A DNA stretch of 64,000 bases from Nocardioides dongkuii (GTDB taxonomy: Bacteria; Actinomycetota; Actinomycetes; Propionibacteriales; Nocardioidaceae), in contig NZ_CP059903.1 in NCBI RefSeq assembly GCF_014127485.1, positions 1,736,001 through 1,800,000 of the forward strand. The letters run 5' to 3'. Position numbers and translations under genes: made by a program. The notes beneath the pieces were generated by a model, which made no database searches, was not told the DNA's origin, and was given only the letters and a program-made list of their open reading frames with translations. Every line of letters starts with the position of its first letter. Position 1 is the first letter of the stretch. Below are positions 8,817-17,049 of this stretch, piece after piece.

Positions 8817-10322
8817 TCAGGCGTCCTGGTCGGCGAGGGCGCGGGCGAGGTCGACCAGGGTGGCGACCCCGAAGCCGGTGCCGCCGGCGGTGACGTGCCC
8901 CGAGGGGCCGCTCGAGGTGAAGCCCGGGCCGGCGATGTCGAGGTGGGCCCAGGGCAGGCCGCCGGTGAACTGGCGCAGGAACGCCGCGGCGAACAGGCCG
9001 CCGCCCCAGCGGATCCAGTCGTGCTGGGCGAGGTCGGCGACCTTGCTGCTGCGGATCCGCTCCTCCATGTGCTCGGGGATCGGCATCGGCCACAGCTCCT
9101 CGCCGGCGACCTTGCCCGCCGCGAGGACCCGCGCGACGACGTCCTCGTCGCCCATCACACCGGCGACCTTGTCGCCGAGGGCGACGACCATGTGACCGGT
9201 GAGGGTCGCGATGTCGACGATCAGGTCCGGCTGCACCTCGATCGCGCGCCCGAGCGCGTCGCCGAGGACCAGGCGGCCCTCCGCGTCGGTGTTGAGCACC
9301 TCCACGGTGGTGCCGCCGTACATCGTCAGGACGTCGCCGGGCCGGGTCGCGTTGCCCGAGACCATGTTCTCCGCCATCGGCACGAAGGTGCTGACCCGGA
9401 CGGGGAGGCCGAGCGCCGCGATGGCGAACGTCGCCTGCACGGCCGCGGCGGCGCCGGCCATGTCGGACTTCATCTCGCCCATGCTCGCGGCCGGCTTGAT
9501 GGTGAGCCCGCCGGAGTCGAAGGTGATGCCCTTGCCGACCAGCGCGAGGTGTGTGACGGCCTTCTTGGGCGTGTAGGTCAGCTCGACCAGGCGCGGCGGG
9601 GCGCTCGACCCGGCGCCGACGCCGAGGATGCCCCCGCAGCCGAGCTCGGCGAGCTGCTGCTCGTCGAGCACGGTGACCTTGACCTTCGGTGCGCCGCGGC
9701 CCTTGCCGAGGTCCTTGGCGGCCGCGGCGACGGCGTCCGCGAACGCCGGCGGGGTCAGGTCTCCGGGCGGGGTGTTCACCCAGTCGCGGGTGGTGGCGAC
9801 CGCGGCGGCGACGACCTGCGCGTCCTCGAACGCCTTCGTGGCCTCCTTGCGGCGCGCCAGCGCGCTGAGGAGGACGACGTCCCCGGGCGCCTCGCGTCCC
9901 GCGTCCTTCTTGTACGTCGTGAACGCGTACCCGCCGAGCAGCCAGCCCTCGGTCACCGCGCGGATCAGCTCGGCCGACCCCGCGGGCAGCGCGACCGCGA
10001 CCGAGGCGGCGTTGGTGACCGCGCGGGCCGCGGCGCCGGCGGCGCGGCGTACGGCGTTCGGGGTGGCCTCCTTGCCGAGCCCGACCAGCACCAGCAGCGG
10101 CGTGGACAGCGTGTCCCCGGTCGGCACCTTGACCACCTCGCCGGCCTTGCCGGTGACGCCGAGCGTGGCGAGCAGCGGCCGGAGCTTGCGGCCGTAGGCC
10201 TTGGCCACGTCGTCGCCGCCGTCGGCGAGCGTCGCGCCGTCCGCTCCCTGGAGGACCCCGACGACCACCGCGTCCGCTCGGGTCTTGGCGGGGCTGGCGT
10301 TGCGCAGGGTGTAGGAGGTCAC
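8817..10322 (-). CDS. pepA: leucyl aminopeptidase (M17)
   Basis: Cytoplasmic metallo-aminopeptidase releasing N-terminal residues from peptides. 501 aa. Metal-binding and active-site segments GKGITFDSGGLTIKP and MKSDMAGAAA, and the M17 signature NTDAEGRLVLGDAL, all with the expected Lys, Asp and Glu residues. GTG 10322 is chosen because TATCCT lies 6 nt upstream; a longer open frame upstream is antisense to gcvT. Divergent from gcvT with only 39 bp between starts. Confidence 0.95.
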   Translation of the reverse strand: MTSYTLRNASPAKTRADAVVVGVLQGADGATLADGGDDVAKAYGRKLRPLLATLGVTGKAGEVVKVPTGDTLSTPLLVLVGLGKEATPNAVRRAAGAAARAVTNAASVAVALPAGSAELIRAVTEGWLLGGYAFTTYKKDAGREAPGDVVLLSALARRKEATKAFEDAQVVAAAVATTRDWVNTPPGDLTPPAFADAVAAAAKDLGKGRGAPKVKVTVLDEQQLAELGCGGILGVGAGSSAPPRLVELTYTPKKAVTHLALVGKGITFDSGGLTIKPAASMGEMKSDMAGAAAAVQATFAIAALGLPVRVSTFVPMAENMVSGNATRPGDVLTMYGGTTVEVLNTDAEGRLVLGDALGRAIEVQPDLIVDIATLTGHMVVALGDKVAGVMGDEDVVARVLAAGKVAGEELWPMPIPEHMEERIRSSKVADLAQHDWIRWGGGLFAAAFLRQFTGGLPWAHLDIAGPGFTSSGPSGHVTAGGTGFGVATLVDLARALADQDA

Positions 10323-10328
10323 CGCCGC

Positions 10329-10334
10329 AGGATA
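10329..10334 (-). promoter_or_regulatory. candidate leaderless -10 (TATCCT) for pepA
   Basis: TATCCT is 6 nt before GTG 10322. With the gcvT hexamer at 10349 it makes a compact back-to-back promoter pair. Confidence 0.5.
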
Positions 10335-10348
10335 GTCGCCTGCTGGGG

Positions 10349-10354
10349 TAGGTT
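10349..10354 (+). promoter_or_regulatory. candidate leaderless -10 (TAGGTT) for gcvT
   Basis: TAGGTT ends 7 nt before ATG 10362. There is no room for a leader or a glycine riboswitch between it and the divergent pepA start. Confidence 0.5.
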
Positions 10355-10361
10355 CCGGACC

Positions 10362-11486
10362 ATGCCCGCCCTGCCCGCCGAGGACCCCTCGCTGCTCCGC
10401 TCCCCGCTGCACGAGCGGCACGTCGCCCTGGGGGCCAAGCTCGCCGAGTTCGGCGGCTGGGCGATGCCGCTGGAGTACCCCACCGGCGTGGTCAAGGAGC
10501 ACACCGCGGTCCGCGAGGCGGTCGGCATCTTCGACGTCAGCCACCTCGGCAAGGCCTCGGTCACCGGCCCGGGCGCCGCGGCGTACGTCAACGCCACGCT
10601 GACCAACGACCTCGCCAAGATCCGGCCCGGCAAGGCGCAGTACACGCTGTGCTGCGACGAGGAGACCGGCGGGATCGTCGACGACCTGATCGCCTACTGG
10701 TACGACGACGAGCGGGTGCTGCTGGTGCCGAACGCCGCCAACACCGCCGAGGTCGTGCGCCGGCTCGCGGCCGGGGCGCCCGAGGGCGTCGTGGTCACCG
10801 ACGAGCACCGCGACCACGTGGTGCTCGCCGTGCAGGGACCGCTGAGCGACCAGGTGCTGTCCGCGGTGGGGCTGCCCGTGGGCCACGAGTACATGTCGTT
10901 CGCCGAGGCGCCGTTCGCGGGCACCGACGTCGTCGTGTGCCGCACCGGCTACACCGGCGAGCGCGGCTACGAGCTGGTCGCCCCGGTGGCGGTGGCCGAG
11001 GCCCTCTGGGACGCTCTCGTGAGCGCGGGGGAGCCGCACGGGATGCTGCCCTGCGGGCTCGGCGCCCGCGACACGCTGCGCACCGAGATGGGCTACCCGC
11101 TGCACGGCCAGGACATCTCCCTCGACACCACCCCCAACCAGGGCCGGGTCGGCTGGGCGGTCGGCTGGGACAAGGACGCCTTCTGGGGCCGCGACGCGAT
11201 CCTCGCCGAGAAGGCCGCCGGACCGCGCCGGGTGCTGCGCGGGATCGTGGCGACCGGCCGGGCCATCCCGCGCCCGGGGATGTCGGTCTCGCTGACCCCC
11301 GACGTGCTGGTCGGCGTGGTCACCTCCGGCACCTTCTCGCCCACCCTGCGCCAGGGCGTGGGCCTCGCGCTGGTCTCCACCTCCGTCGCGCCGGACGCCG
11401 AGGTCGGCGTCGACGTCCGCGGCCGGCGCGAGATCTTCCGGCTGACCAGGCCGCCCTTCGTCGACCCGTCCGTGCGAGAGGACTGA
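10362..11486 (+). CDS. gcvT: glycine cleavage system aminomethyltransferase (T protein)
   Basis: Transfers the methylene group of glycine from lipoyl-GcvH to tetrahydrofolate, releasing ammonia. 374 aa, full length. Family segments GWAMPLEYPTGVVKEHTAVR, FDVSHLGKASVTGP, the folate site around CRTGYTGERGYEL and a GCV_T C-terminal barrel (TSGTFSPTLRQGVGLAL). Divergent from pepA, as in M. tuberculosis. A small conserved ORF follows 3 bp after the stop and is likely cotranscribed. Confidence 0.95.
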   Translation: MPALPAEDPSLLRSPLHERHVALGAKLAEFGGWAMPLEYPTGVVKEHTAVREAVGIFDVSHLGKASVTGPGAAAYVNATLTNDLAKIRPGKAQYTLCCDEETGGIVDDLIAYWYDDERVLLVPNAANTAEVVRRLAAGAPEGVVVTDEHRDHVVLAVQGPLSDQVLSAVGLPVGHEYMSFAEAPFAGTDVVVCRTGYTGERGYELVAPVAVAEALWDALVSAGEPHGMLPCGLGARDTLRTEMGYPLHGQDISLDTTPNQGRVGWAVGWDKDAFWGRDAILAEKAAGPRRVLRGIVATGRAIPRPGMSVSLTPDVLVGVVTSGTFSPTLRQGVGLALVSTSVAPDAEVGVDVRGRREIFRLTRPPFVDPSVRED

Positions 11487-11489
11487 GGC

Positions 11490-11747
11490 ATGACCCTCCC
11501 CGAGCCGCCCACCAGCTTCCGGCACCCGTCCCCGACCGAGCGCCCGTGGCACTGGCGCCTGGAGGACGGGGCCGGCACCGAGGTCGAGATCGAGGGCGAC
11601 CTCGCCGGCCAGCGCTTCGCCAGCCAGGCCGACGCAGAGTCCTGGGTCGGCGAGACCTTCTCCGAGCTCGCCGCCGCCGGGGTCGACGCGGTGACCCTCT
11701 TCGAGCTCGACCGGCAGGTCTACGGACCGATGTCGCTGCACCCCTAG
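11490..11747 (+). CDS. small conserved hypothetical protein
   Basis: 85 aa, cytoplasmic and acidic. No named domain recognised with confidence; the pattern WHWRLEDGAG..RFASQADAESWVGETFSELAAAGVDAVTLFE suggests a small alpha/beta protein seen in actinobacteria. ATG 11490 follows GAGAGG. It lies 3 bp after gcvT and 10 bp before the sigma-like fusion gene, consistent with one operon. Confidence 0.75.
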   Translation: MTLPEPPTSFRHPSPTERPWHWRLEDGAGTEVEIEGDLAGQRFASQADAESWVGETFSELAAAGVDAVTLFELDRQVYGPMSLHP

Positions 11748-11757
11748 GGACCGCACG

Positions 11758-13266
11758 GTGCGCGCCGACGACGACCTCACGGCGTACGCCGGCGCCCGCT
11801 GGCCGGTGCTGGTGCGCACCCTGGTCCTCGTCGGCTGTCCCGACCCGCTCGCCCCCGACGTCGCCCTCGACGCGCTGGCCCGCAGCCGCCGGTCCTGGGC
11901 CGACGTCGCCCGCGGCGCGGACCCCGACACGCTCGTGCTCGGCGCCGTGCTCGCGGCGTGGGCCGCGCGGCGGCGTACGGAGTGGTGGGTTGGGCTGCCC
12001 GCTCCCGAGCCGGACCCCGAGCCGGACCCCGACCGGGAGCCGGCCGAGGCCGCGCTCGACCGGCTGCCCGGTCCGGCACGGGAGGCGGTGGTGCTCCACG
12101 ACGTGGCGGGGCTCGGCGCCGACCGGGTCGCCGAGGTGCTGGAGGTTCCGGTGGCGGCGGTGCGCGACGTCCTCGACGGGTGGACGGGGAGCGAGGACCT
12201 GCGGCGCGCCGCCGAGGCGGTGCCGGTGCTGGCCGCGCCGGACGACGCGGCGGTCGCGGCGCGGGCCGGGACGCAGGGCCGGGGGCGGCGGCGTCGTACC
12301 GCTGCCGCCGTCGGCGCGGGCGCCCTCGTGGTGGCGGGGCTCGCGGCCTGGACCTGGACGTCGGGCGACGACGATCCGGCCCCGCCGGACGACCCCGACA
12401 CCGCCCCGGCGCGGGCCGAGGTGGTGCGGGCGGAGAACCCCGTCGAGGTGGCGTGGTGGGCCGACGGCGTGCTCCACCTGCCGACGTCGCGGGTGCCGGT
12501 GCCGGCGGTGCGCTCGCTGGTGGGCGTCGGACCCGGCGCCGTGATCGACGACGGACGAGGCGGCATCGCGCTGGTGGAGCACGACGGGGACCGCACCGAG
12601 CTCGGTCGCGCCGCCGACGGCTCCTCCCTGGTCGGGTCCGGGGGCTGGGCGGCGTGGCGCGACCCCAGCGGCGACCTGGTGCTCGTCGACCTGGACATGG
12701 TCGAGGAGATCGACCGGGTGGGCGGCACGGACCTCGAACCGGTCGCGATCGACGGCGGCTGGCTCTACTACAACGAGGGGGACACCTCGTGGCGGGCCCG
12801 CCCCTTCGAGGAGAGCGCCCGGGTGTCGGGCTACCCGCTGCTCGACGTCGCCGGGGGCACCAAGGTCTTCCAGCGCGGGCCGACCTCGCTGCTGGTGGTG
12901 CGCTCGCAGGCTCCGCCGGGTCTGGTGCGTCCCGGCCGGGGGGCCCGGCTCAGCGACGACGGCGGGCTGCTGCTCACCAGCGACCGCGGTGGCGGCGGCG
13001 CGCTCCGGCTCTACGACGTGGGGTCCGGCACGGTGCTGCCCTCCGGGCTGGAGCCGGGGGAGGTGCCGGTCTCGGCGGGGCTGGGACGGCGCGGCACCCT
13101 CACGTACGTCGTGGGCCCGGCGGTGCAGCCGGTGGGGGAGGACGGGTTCTCGCGGCTCTCGCTCAGCGTCGCGCTCTCGCTGCGCACCTGCACGCCGTAC
13201 GCCGGCGCCTGCGAGGACGTCGCCCGGCTCTCCGGCGCCGCGGCCCTCCCGGTGGTGTCGCACTGA
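11758..13266 (+). CDS. sigma-factor-like HTH / transmembrane / extracellular propeller-like fusion
   Basis: 502 aa, three parts. Residues 1-145 resemble an ECF sigma factor: a region-2-like helical segment (1-75), a Pro/Asp/Glu linker, and a region-4-like HTH (98-145) whose DRLPGPAREAVVLHDVAGLG matches the usual LP..R.....D..G pattern. Residues 176-180 are Arg-rich, and one membrane segment follows (181-200). The rest (203-502) is an external domain with repeated short beta patterns and two Cys pairs near the C-terminus (CTPYAGAC). It may be a one-component membrane sensor; DNA binding is inferred, not shown. GTG 11758 lies 10 bp after the preceding gene. Confidence 0.7.
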   Translation: MRADDDLTAYAGARWPVLVRTLVLVGCPDPLAPDVALDALARSRRSWADVARGADPDTLVLGAVLAAWAARRRTEWWVGLPAPEPDPEPDPDREPAEAALDRLPGPAREAVVLHDVAGLGADRVAEVLEVPVAAVRDVLDGWTGSEDLRRAAEAVPVLAAPDDAAVAARAGTQGRGRRRRTAAAVGAGALVVAGLAAWTWTSGDDDPAPPDDPDTAPARAEVVRAENPVEVAWWADGVLHLPTSRVPVPAVRSLVGVGPGAVIDDGRGGIALVEHDGDRTELGRAADGSSLVGSGGWAAWRDPSGDLVLVDLDMVEEIDRVGGTDLEPVAIDGGWLYYNEGDTSWRARPFEESARVSGYPLLDVAGGTKVFQRGPTSLLVVRSQAPPGLVRPGRGARLSDDGGLLLTSDRGGGGALRLYDVGSGTVLPSGLEPGEVPVSAGLGRRGTLTYVVGPAVQPVGEDGFSRLSLSVALSLRTCTPYAGACEDVARLSGAAALPVVSH

Positions 13267-13276
13267 GGCGTTCGCC

Positions 13277-13282
13277 TACGGT
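13277..13282 (+). promoter_or_regulatory. candidate leaderless -10 (TACGGT) for phzF-like gene
   Basis: TACGGT is 6 nt before ATG 13289. Confidence 0.45.
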
Positions 13283-13288
13283 CGGGTC

Positions 13289-14134
13289 ATGCGCAGCTTC
13301 CGCCAGGTCGACGTGTTCTCCGCCGAGCCGCTGCTCGGCAACCCGGTCGCCGTCGTCCACGACGCCGACGGCCTCGACGACGAGGAGATGGCGGCGTTCG
13401 CCCGCTGGACCAACCTCTCCGAGACGACGTTCCTCCTGACGCCGACCGACCCGGGCGCCGACTACCGGCTGCGGATCTGGACGCCGACCGGCGAGCTGCC
13501 GTTCGCCGGCCACCCGACGCTCGGCAGCGCGCACGCGTGGCTGGAGGCCGGTGGCGTCGCAGCCGGGGACCCGGCGGACGAGGGCGTGGTGCAGGAGTGC
13601 GGCGCCGGGCTGGTGCGGGTCCGCCGCGGTGAGGGCGGACGGCTCGCGTTCGCGGCCCCGCCGCTGGTGCGGTCCGGGCCGGTCGACGACGCCGACCTCA
13701 CCCGGATCTGCCGGGCCCTGCGGATCGACCGGGGCGACGTCGTCGACGCGGCCTGGGTCGACAACGGACCGGGCTGGGTCGCGGTGCTGCTGCGCGACGC
13801 GGCCGCCGTGCTCGCCGTACGACCCGACGACGCGGCGTTCGACGGCCTCGACATCGGTGTCGTCGGCCTGTGGGAGCCGGGGGAGTCCGACGCGGACGTG
13901 GAGGTGCGGGCGTTCGTGCCGGAGATGGGGATCGGCGAGGACCCGGTCACCGGATCGCTCAACGCCGGCGTGGCGCAGTGGCTGGCCGGCTCGCGCCTGC
14001 CCTCGTCGTACGTCGCGGCGCAGGGCACCGCGATGCGCCGGCGCGGCCGGGTGCACGTGACGACCGCCGACGACGGGACCATCTGGGTGGGCGGCGACAC
14101 GCGTACGACGATCAGCGGCACGCTCGACCTCTGA
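13289..14134 (+). CDS. PhzF family isomerase/epimerase
   Basis: 281 aa, diaminopimelate-epimerase-like fold of the PhzF superfamily. Catalytic glutamate in TNLSETTF (about residue 47), the [13 protein letters not shown] segment and the C-terminal [17 protein letters not shown]. All three are diagnostic for PhzF proteins, which isomerise small carboxylic acids. No phenazine genes are nearby, so a phenazine role is not implied. Start ATG 13289 is preferred over the longer upstream frame because of the TACGGT hexamer. Confidence 0.88.
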   Translation: MRSFRQVDVFSAEPLLGNPVAVVHDADGLDDEEMAAFARWTNLSETTFLLTPTDPGADYRLRIWTPTGELPFAGHPTLGSAHAWLEAGGVAAGDPADEGVVQECGAGLVRVRRGEGGRLAFAAPPLVRSGPVDDADLTRICRALRIDRGDVVDAAWVDNGPGWVAVLLRDAAAVLAVRPDDAAFDGLDIGVVGLWEPGESDADVEVRAFVPEMGIGEDPVTGSLNAGVAQWLAGSRLPSSYVAAQGTAMRRRGRVHVTTADDGTIWVGGDTRTTISGTLDL

Positions 14135-14150
14135 CGGGGGCGCCCGGGGA

Positions 14151-14156
14151 TACCCT
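14151..14156 (+). promoter_or_regulatory. candidate leaderless -10 (TACCCT) for thyA-folA
   Basis: TACCCT is 6 nt before GTG 14163. Confidence 0.5.
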
Positions 14157-14162
14157 CGACGC

Positions 14163-14972
14163 GTGCAGGCCTACCTCGACCTCGTCCGGCGCGTCCTCGA
14201 CGAGGGCGTCGAGAAGCAGGACCGCACCGGCACCGGCACCCGCTCGGTCTTCGGCCACCAGCTCCGCTTCGACCTGGCCGAGGGCTTCCCGCTGGTCACC
14301 ACCAAGAAGGTGCACACGCGGTCGGTCTTCGCCGAGCTGCTGTGGTTCCTGCGCGGCGACACCAACGTGAAGTGGCTCCAGGACCGCGGCGTGACCATCT
14401 GGGACGAGTGGGCAGACGAGCACGGCGACCTCGGTCCGGTGTACGGCGCCCAGTGGCGGTCGTGGCCCACGCCCGACGGCCGGCACGTCGACCAGGTCGC
14501 GCAGGTCGTCCAGCAGCTGCGCACCGACCCCGACTCGCGCCGCCACATCGTCAGCGCCTGGAACGTCGCCGACATCCCCGACATGGCGCTCGCGCCGTGC
14601 CACGCGCTCTTCCAGTTCTACGTCGCGCCGCAGGAGTCCGGGCCCGGGCGGCTCAGCTGCCAGCTCTACCAGCGCTCGGCCGACGTCTTCCTCGGTGTGC
14701 CGTTCAACATCGCCTCCTACGCGCTGCTGACGCACATGGTCGCCCAGGTGACCGGGCTCGAGGTCGGCGACTTCGTGCACACCTTCGGCGACGCCCACCT
14801 CTACCTCAACCACCTCGACCAGGCCCGGCTGCAGCTGACCCGCGAGCCGCGCCCGCTGCCCACGCTGCGCCTGGACCCCTCGGTCACCGAGCTCGACGCC
14901 TTCGACCTCGAGCACATCTCGCTGGAGGGCTACGACCCGCACCCGGGCATCAAGGCCCCGATCGCCGTATGA
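14163..14972 (+). CDS. thyA: thymidylate synthase
   Basis: Converts dUMP to dTMP with methylene-tetrahydrofolate. 269 aa. Start of the fold [14 protein letters not shown], the catalytic cysteine in [12 protein letters not shown] (about residue 147), the nucleotide-binding [20 protein letters not shown] and the C-terminal IKAPIAV. GTG start at 14163. Its TGA shares ATGA with the folA start, so the folate-oxidising and folate-reducing enzymes are translationally coupled. Confidence 0.97.
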   Translation: MQAYLDLVRRVLDEGVEKQDRTGTGTRSVFGHQLRFDLAEGFPLVTTKKVHTRSVFAELLWFLRGDTNVKWLQDRGVTIWDEWADEHGDLGPVYGAQWRSWPTPDGRHVDQVAQVVQQLRTDPDSRRHIVSAWNVADIPDMALAPCHALFQFYVAPQESGPGRLSCQLYQRSADVFLGVPFNIASYALLTHMVAQVTGLEVGDFVHTFGDAHLYLNHLDQARLQLTREPRPLPTLRLDPSVTELDAFDLEHISLEGYDPHPGIKAPIAV

Positions 14973-15463
14973 GCACCCCCGCCGGCAAGCGGGTGGTGCT
15001 GGTCGCCGCGGTCGCGCGCAACGGCGTGATCGGCGCCGGCCCCGACATCCCGTGGTCGCTGCCGGGCGAGCAGCGGCGGTTCAAGGAGCTCACCTGGGGT
15101 CACGTGCTGCTGATGGGGCGCACGACGTACGACTCGATCGGGCGGCCGCTCCCGGGCCGTACGACGGTCGTGCTGACCCGCGACCCGAGCTGGTCCGCCG
15201 ACGGGGTGCTGGTGGCCCACGACGTCGACGCGGCGCTCGCGCTGGCCGACGGGCTCGACGGCGACGTGATGGTCGCCGGCGGGGGAGAGGTCTACGCCGC
15301 CCTGCTGCCGCACGCCGACGAGCTGGTGCTCAGCGAGGTCGACCTGGAGCCCGCGGGCGACGCGTTCTTCCCGGCGTACGACGAGGCGGCGTGGCCCGAG
15401 ACCGCGCGGGAGCACCACGAGGGGTACGACCGGGTGTTCCGCGCGCGGTCCGGGCCCGTCTGA
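14969..15463 (+). CDS. folA: dihydrofolate reductase
   Basis: Reduces the dihydrofolate made by ThyA back to tetrahydrofolate with NADPH. 164 aa. Visible are [21 protein letters not shown], with Asp-27-equivalent position around EQRRFKELT, the NADPH-binding [21 protein letters not shown] and the C-terminal [16 protein letters not shown] 14969 overlaps the thyA stop by 4 bp. Confidence 0.96.
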   Translation: MSTPAGKRVVLVAAVARNGVIGAGPDIPWSLPGEQRRFKELTWGHVLLMGRTTYDSIGRPLPGRTTVVLTRDPSWSADGVLVAHDVDAALALADGLDGDVMVAGGGEVYAALLPHADELVLSEVDLEPAGDAFFPAYDEAAWPETAREHHEGYDRVFRARSGPV

Positions 15464-15469
15464 GAGGCT
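15464..15469 (+). promoter_or_regulatory. candidate leaderless -10 (GAGGCT)
   Basis: GAGGCT is 6 nt before ATG 15476, immediately after the folA stop. Confidence 0.35.
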
Positions 15470-15475
15470 GGGGCC

Positions 15476-16408
15476 ATGGAGCTGCGCATCTTCACCGAGC
15501 CTCAGCAGGGCGCGACGTACGACGACCTCCTCGCGGTGGCTCGGGAGGCCGAACGACTCGGCTTCGGGGCGTTCTTCCGCTCCGACCACTACCTGGGCAT
15601 GGGCACCGAGGGCCTCCCCGGCCCGAGCGACGCCTGGGTGACGCTCGCCGGGTTGGCGCGCGACACCAGCACCATCCGGCTCGGCACGATGATGACCAGC
15701 GCGACGTTCCGATACCCGGGCCCGCTCGCGATCAGCGTCGCGAACGTCGACCAGATGAGTGGCGGCCGGGTCGAGCTCGGCATCGGCGCGGGCTGGTTCG
15801 AGGACGAGCACACCAAGTACGGCATCCCGTTCCCGTCCACCGGCGAGCGCTTCGACCGCTTCGAGGAGCAGCTCGCGGTGATCACCGGGCTGTGGTCGAC
15901 CCGGGGCGGGTTCACCCACGAGGGCGAGCACTACCGCGTCGTCGACAGCCCCGGCCTGCCCAAGCCGGTGCAGACCGACGGCCGGCGCGGCGGCCCGCCG
16001 TTGTTGATCGGCGGGCTCGGCAAGAAGCGCACCCCCGCCCTCGCCGCGGCGTACGCGGACGAGTTCAACCTGCCGTTCGTCGACGAGGCCACCACCGAGG
16101 CGCAGTTCGCCCGGGTGCGCGCGGCCTGCGAGGCCGCCGACCGCGACCCGGCCACGATGACCTGGTCCAACGCGCTGGTCGTGTGCGTCGGTGCCGACGA
16201 GGACGAGATCACCCGCCGGGCCGCGGCCATCGGCCGGGAGAAGGACGAGCTGCGCGAGAACGGCCTCGCCGGCACGCCCCAGGAGGTCGTCGACAAGATC
16301 GGCCGGTACGCCGCCCTCGGCGCCGAGCGCGTCTACCTCCAGGTCCTCGACCTCGCCGACCTCGACCACCTGCGGCTGATCGCCGCCGAGGTGCTCCCGC
16401 ACGTCTGA
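15476..16408 (+). CDS. LLM-class F420-dependent oxidoreductase
   Basis: 310 aa luciferase-like TIM barrel. N-terminal MELRIFTEPQQGATYDDLLAVAREAERLGF-type start (residues 1-30) with SDHYLGMG, the RLGTMMTSATFRYPGPLAI strand-loop, the VELGIGAGWFEDEHTKYGIPFP segment and the GG..KK..ALAA pattern at about 180. These are typical of the TIGR03560-like F420-dependent subfamily in actinobacteria. Cofactor F420 rather than FMN is inferred from the subfamily; substrate unknown. Confidence 0.88.
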   Translation: MELRIFTEPQQGATYDDLLAVAREAERLGFGAFFRSDHYLGMGTEGLPGPSDAWVTLAGLARDTSTIRLGTMMTSATFRYPGPLAISVANVDQMSGGRVELGIGAGWFEDEHTKYGIPFPSTGERFDRFEEQLAVITGLWSTRGGFTHEGEHYRVVDSPGLPKPVQTDGRRGGPPLLIGGLGKKRTPALAAAYADEFNLPFVDEATTEAQFARVRAACEAADRDPATMTWSNALVVCVGADEDEITRRAAAIGREKDELRENGLAGTPQEVVDKIGRYAALGAERVYLQVLDLADLDHLRLIAAEVLPHV

Positions 16409-16417
16409 GAGGTTGCC

Positions 16418-16846
16418 GTGATCAGCGTGATGACGCCCGACCGCCTCGATGCGTGCGCGGAGCTGTACGTCGAGGTCTTCCGTGCGCCGCCGTGGGACGA
16501 GACGTGGCGGCTCGAGGACGCCCGACAGCGCTTGTCGGACTTCCTCGGCGCGCCGCGGTCGAGGGGGCTCTGCCTGGCCGGGCCGGACGGCGTCCTCCTG
16601 GGCTTCGCGCTCGGACGGAGGGAGCGCTACCAAGACGAGGACCACTTCCTGCTCCAGGAGATGTGCGTCCGTCCGGACCAGCAGGGGCAGGGCCACGGCT
16701 CGGCCCTGCTCGAGGCGCTCACTGCGGACCTCGCCGACCTCCGGCACTGGTACCTGACGACCATGCGGGACGGCCCTGCAGCCGCCTTCTACGCCAGGCA
16801 CGGCTTCCAGCCAGCGGCTCGTCAGGGCATCTTCGTCAGGCCGTGA
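16418..16846 (+). CDS. GNAT family N-acetyltransferase
   Basis: 142 aa. Acetyl-CoA-binding motif in LQEMCVRPDQQGQGHGSALLEAL (residues 78-100) and the C-terminal AAAFYARHGFQPA motif B. The GTG at 16418 has GAGAGG upstream; an in-frame ATG at 16430 is possible. It lies 9 bp after the oxidoreductase and is probably in the same transcript. Its base composition is slightly less GC-biased than its neighbours. Substrate unknown. Confidence 0.82.
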   Translation: MISVMTPDRLDACAELYVEVFRAPPWDETWRLEDARQRLSDFLGAPRSRGLCLAGPDGVLLGFALGRRERYQDEDHFLLQEMCVRPDQQGQGHGSALLEALTADLADLRHWYLTTMRDGPAAAFYARHGFQPAARQGIFVRP

Positions 16847-16896
16847 CCTCGAGCGCGGTCCCTGGGAGTGACCGTCACCTCGCCGGTGGTTGAGCG

Positions 16897-16959
16897 CCGG
16901 TGGTTGAGGAGCGAAGGCGCTCTGCGCCTGAGTGTTGTCGGAACCCGGTGACCCGACAA
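16897..16959 (+). repeat. left inverted copy of a 63-bp repeat flanking the HNH gene
   Basis: Matches the reverse complement of 18453-18515 at 56 of 63 positions by manual alignment. Begins CCGGTGGTTGAGGAGCGAAG and ends with GGTGACCCGACAA. It contains the hairpin-forming GGCGCTCTGCGCC. A shorter partial copy (CCGGTGGTTGAG) precedes it at 16883-16894. Resembles the GGTGGTCGAG...GCCTGAG interspersed repeats of Nocardioides-like genomes. Confidence 0.85.
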
Positions 16960-17049
16960 GCGACCGCAACCCGGGCGTATCGGACAGGTCCGGGACGTGC
17001 CGAGGTCCCCGCCGTGGTGATGCGTACGACGGGGTCCGGGGCTCGGTGG

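Noticed and set aside
10323-10361. Glycine riboswitch before gcvT
   Set aside because: Only 39 bp separate gcvT from pepA and a -10 sits 7 nt from the ATG, leaving no room.
8817-12728. Minus-strand frame running from pepA through gcvT and the sigma-like gene
   Set aside because: Only the pepA portion (to GTG 10322) shows protein-family conservation; the rest is antisense to gcvT and neighbours.
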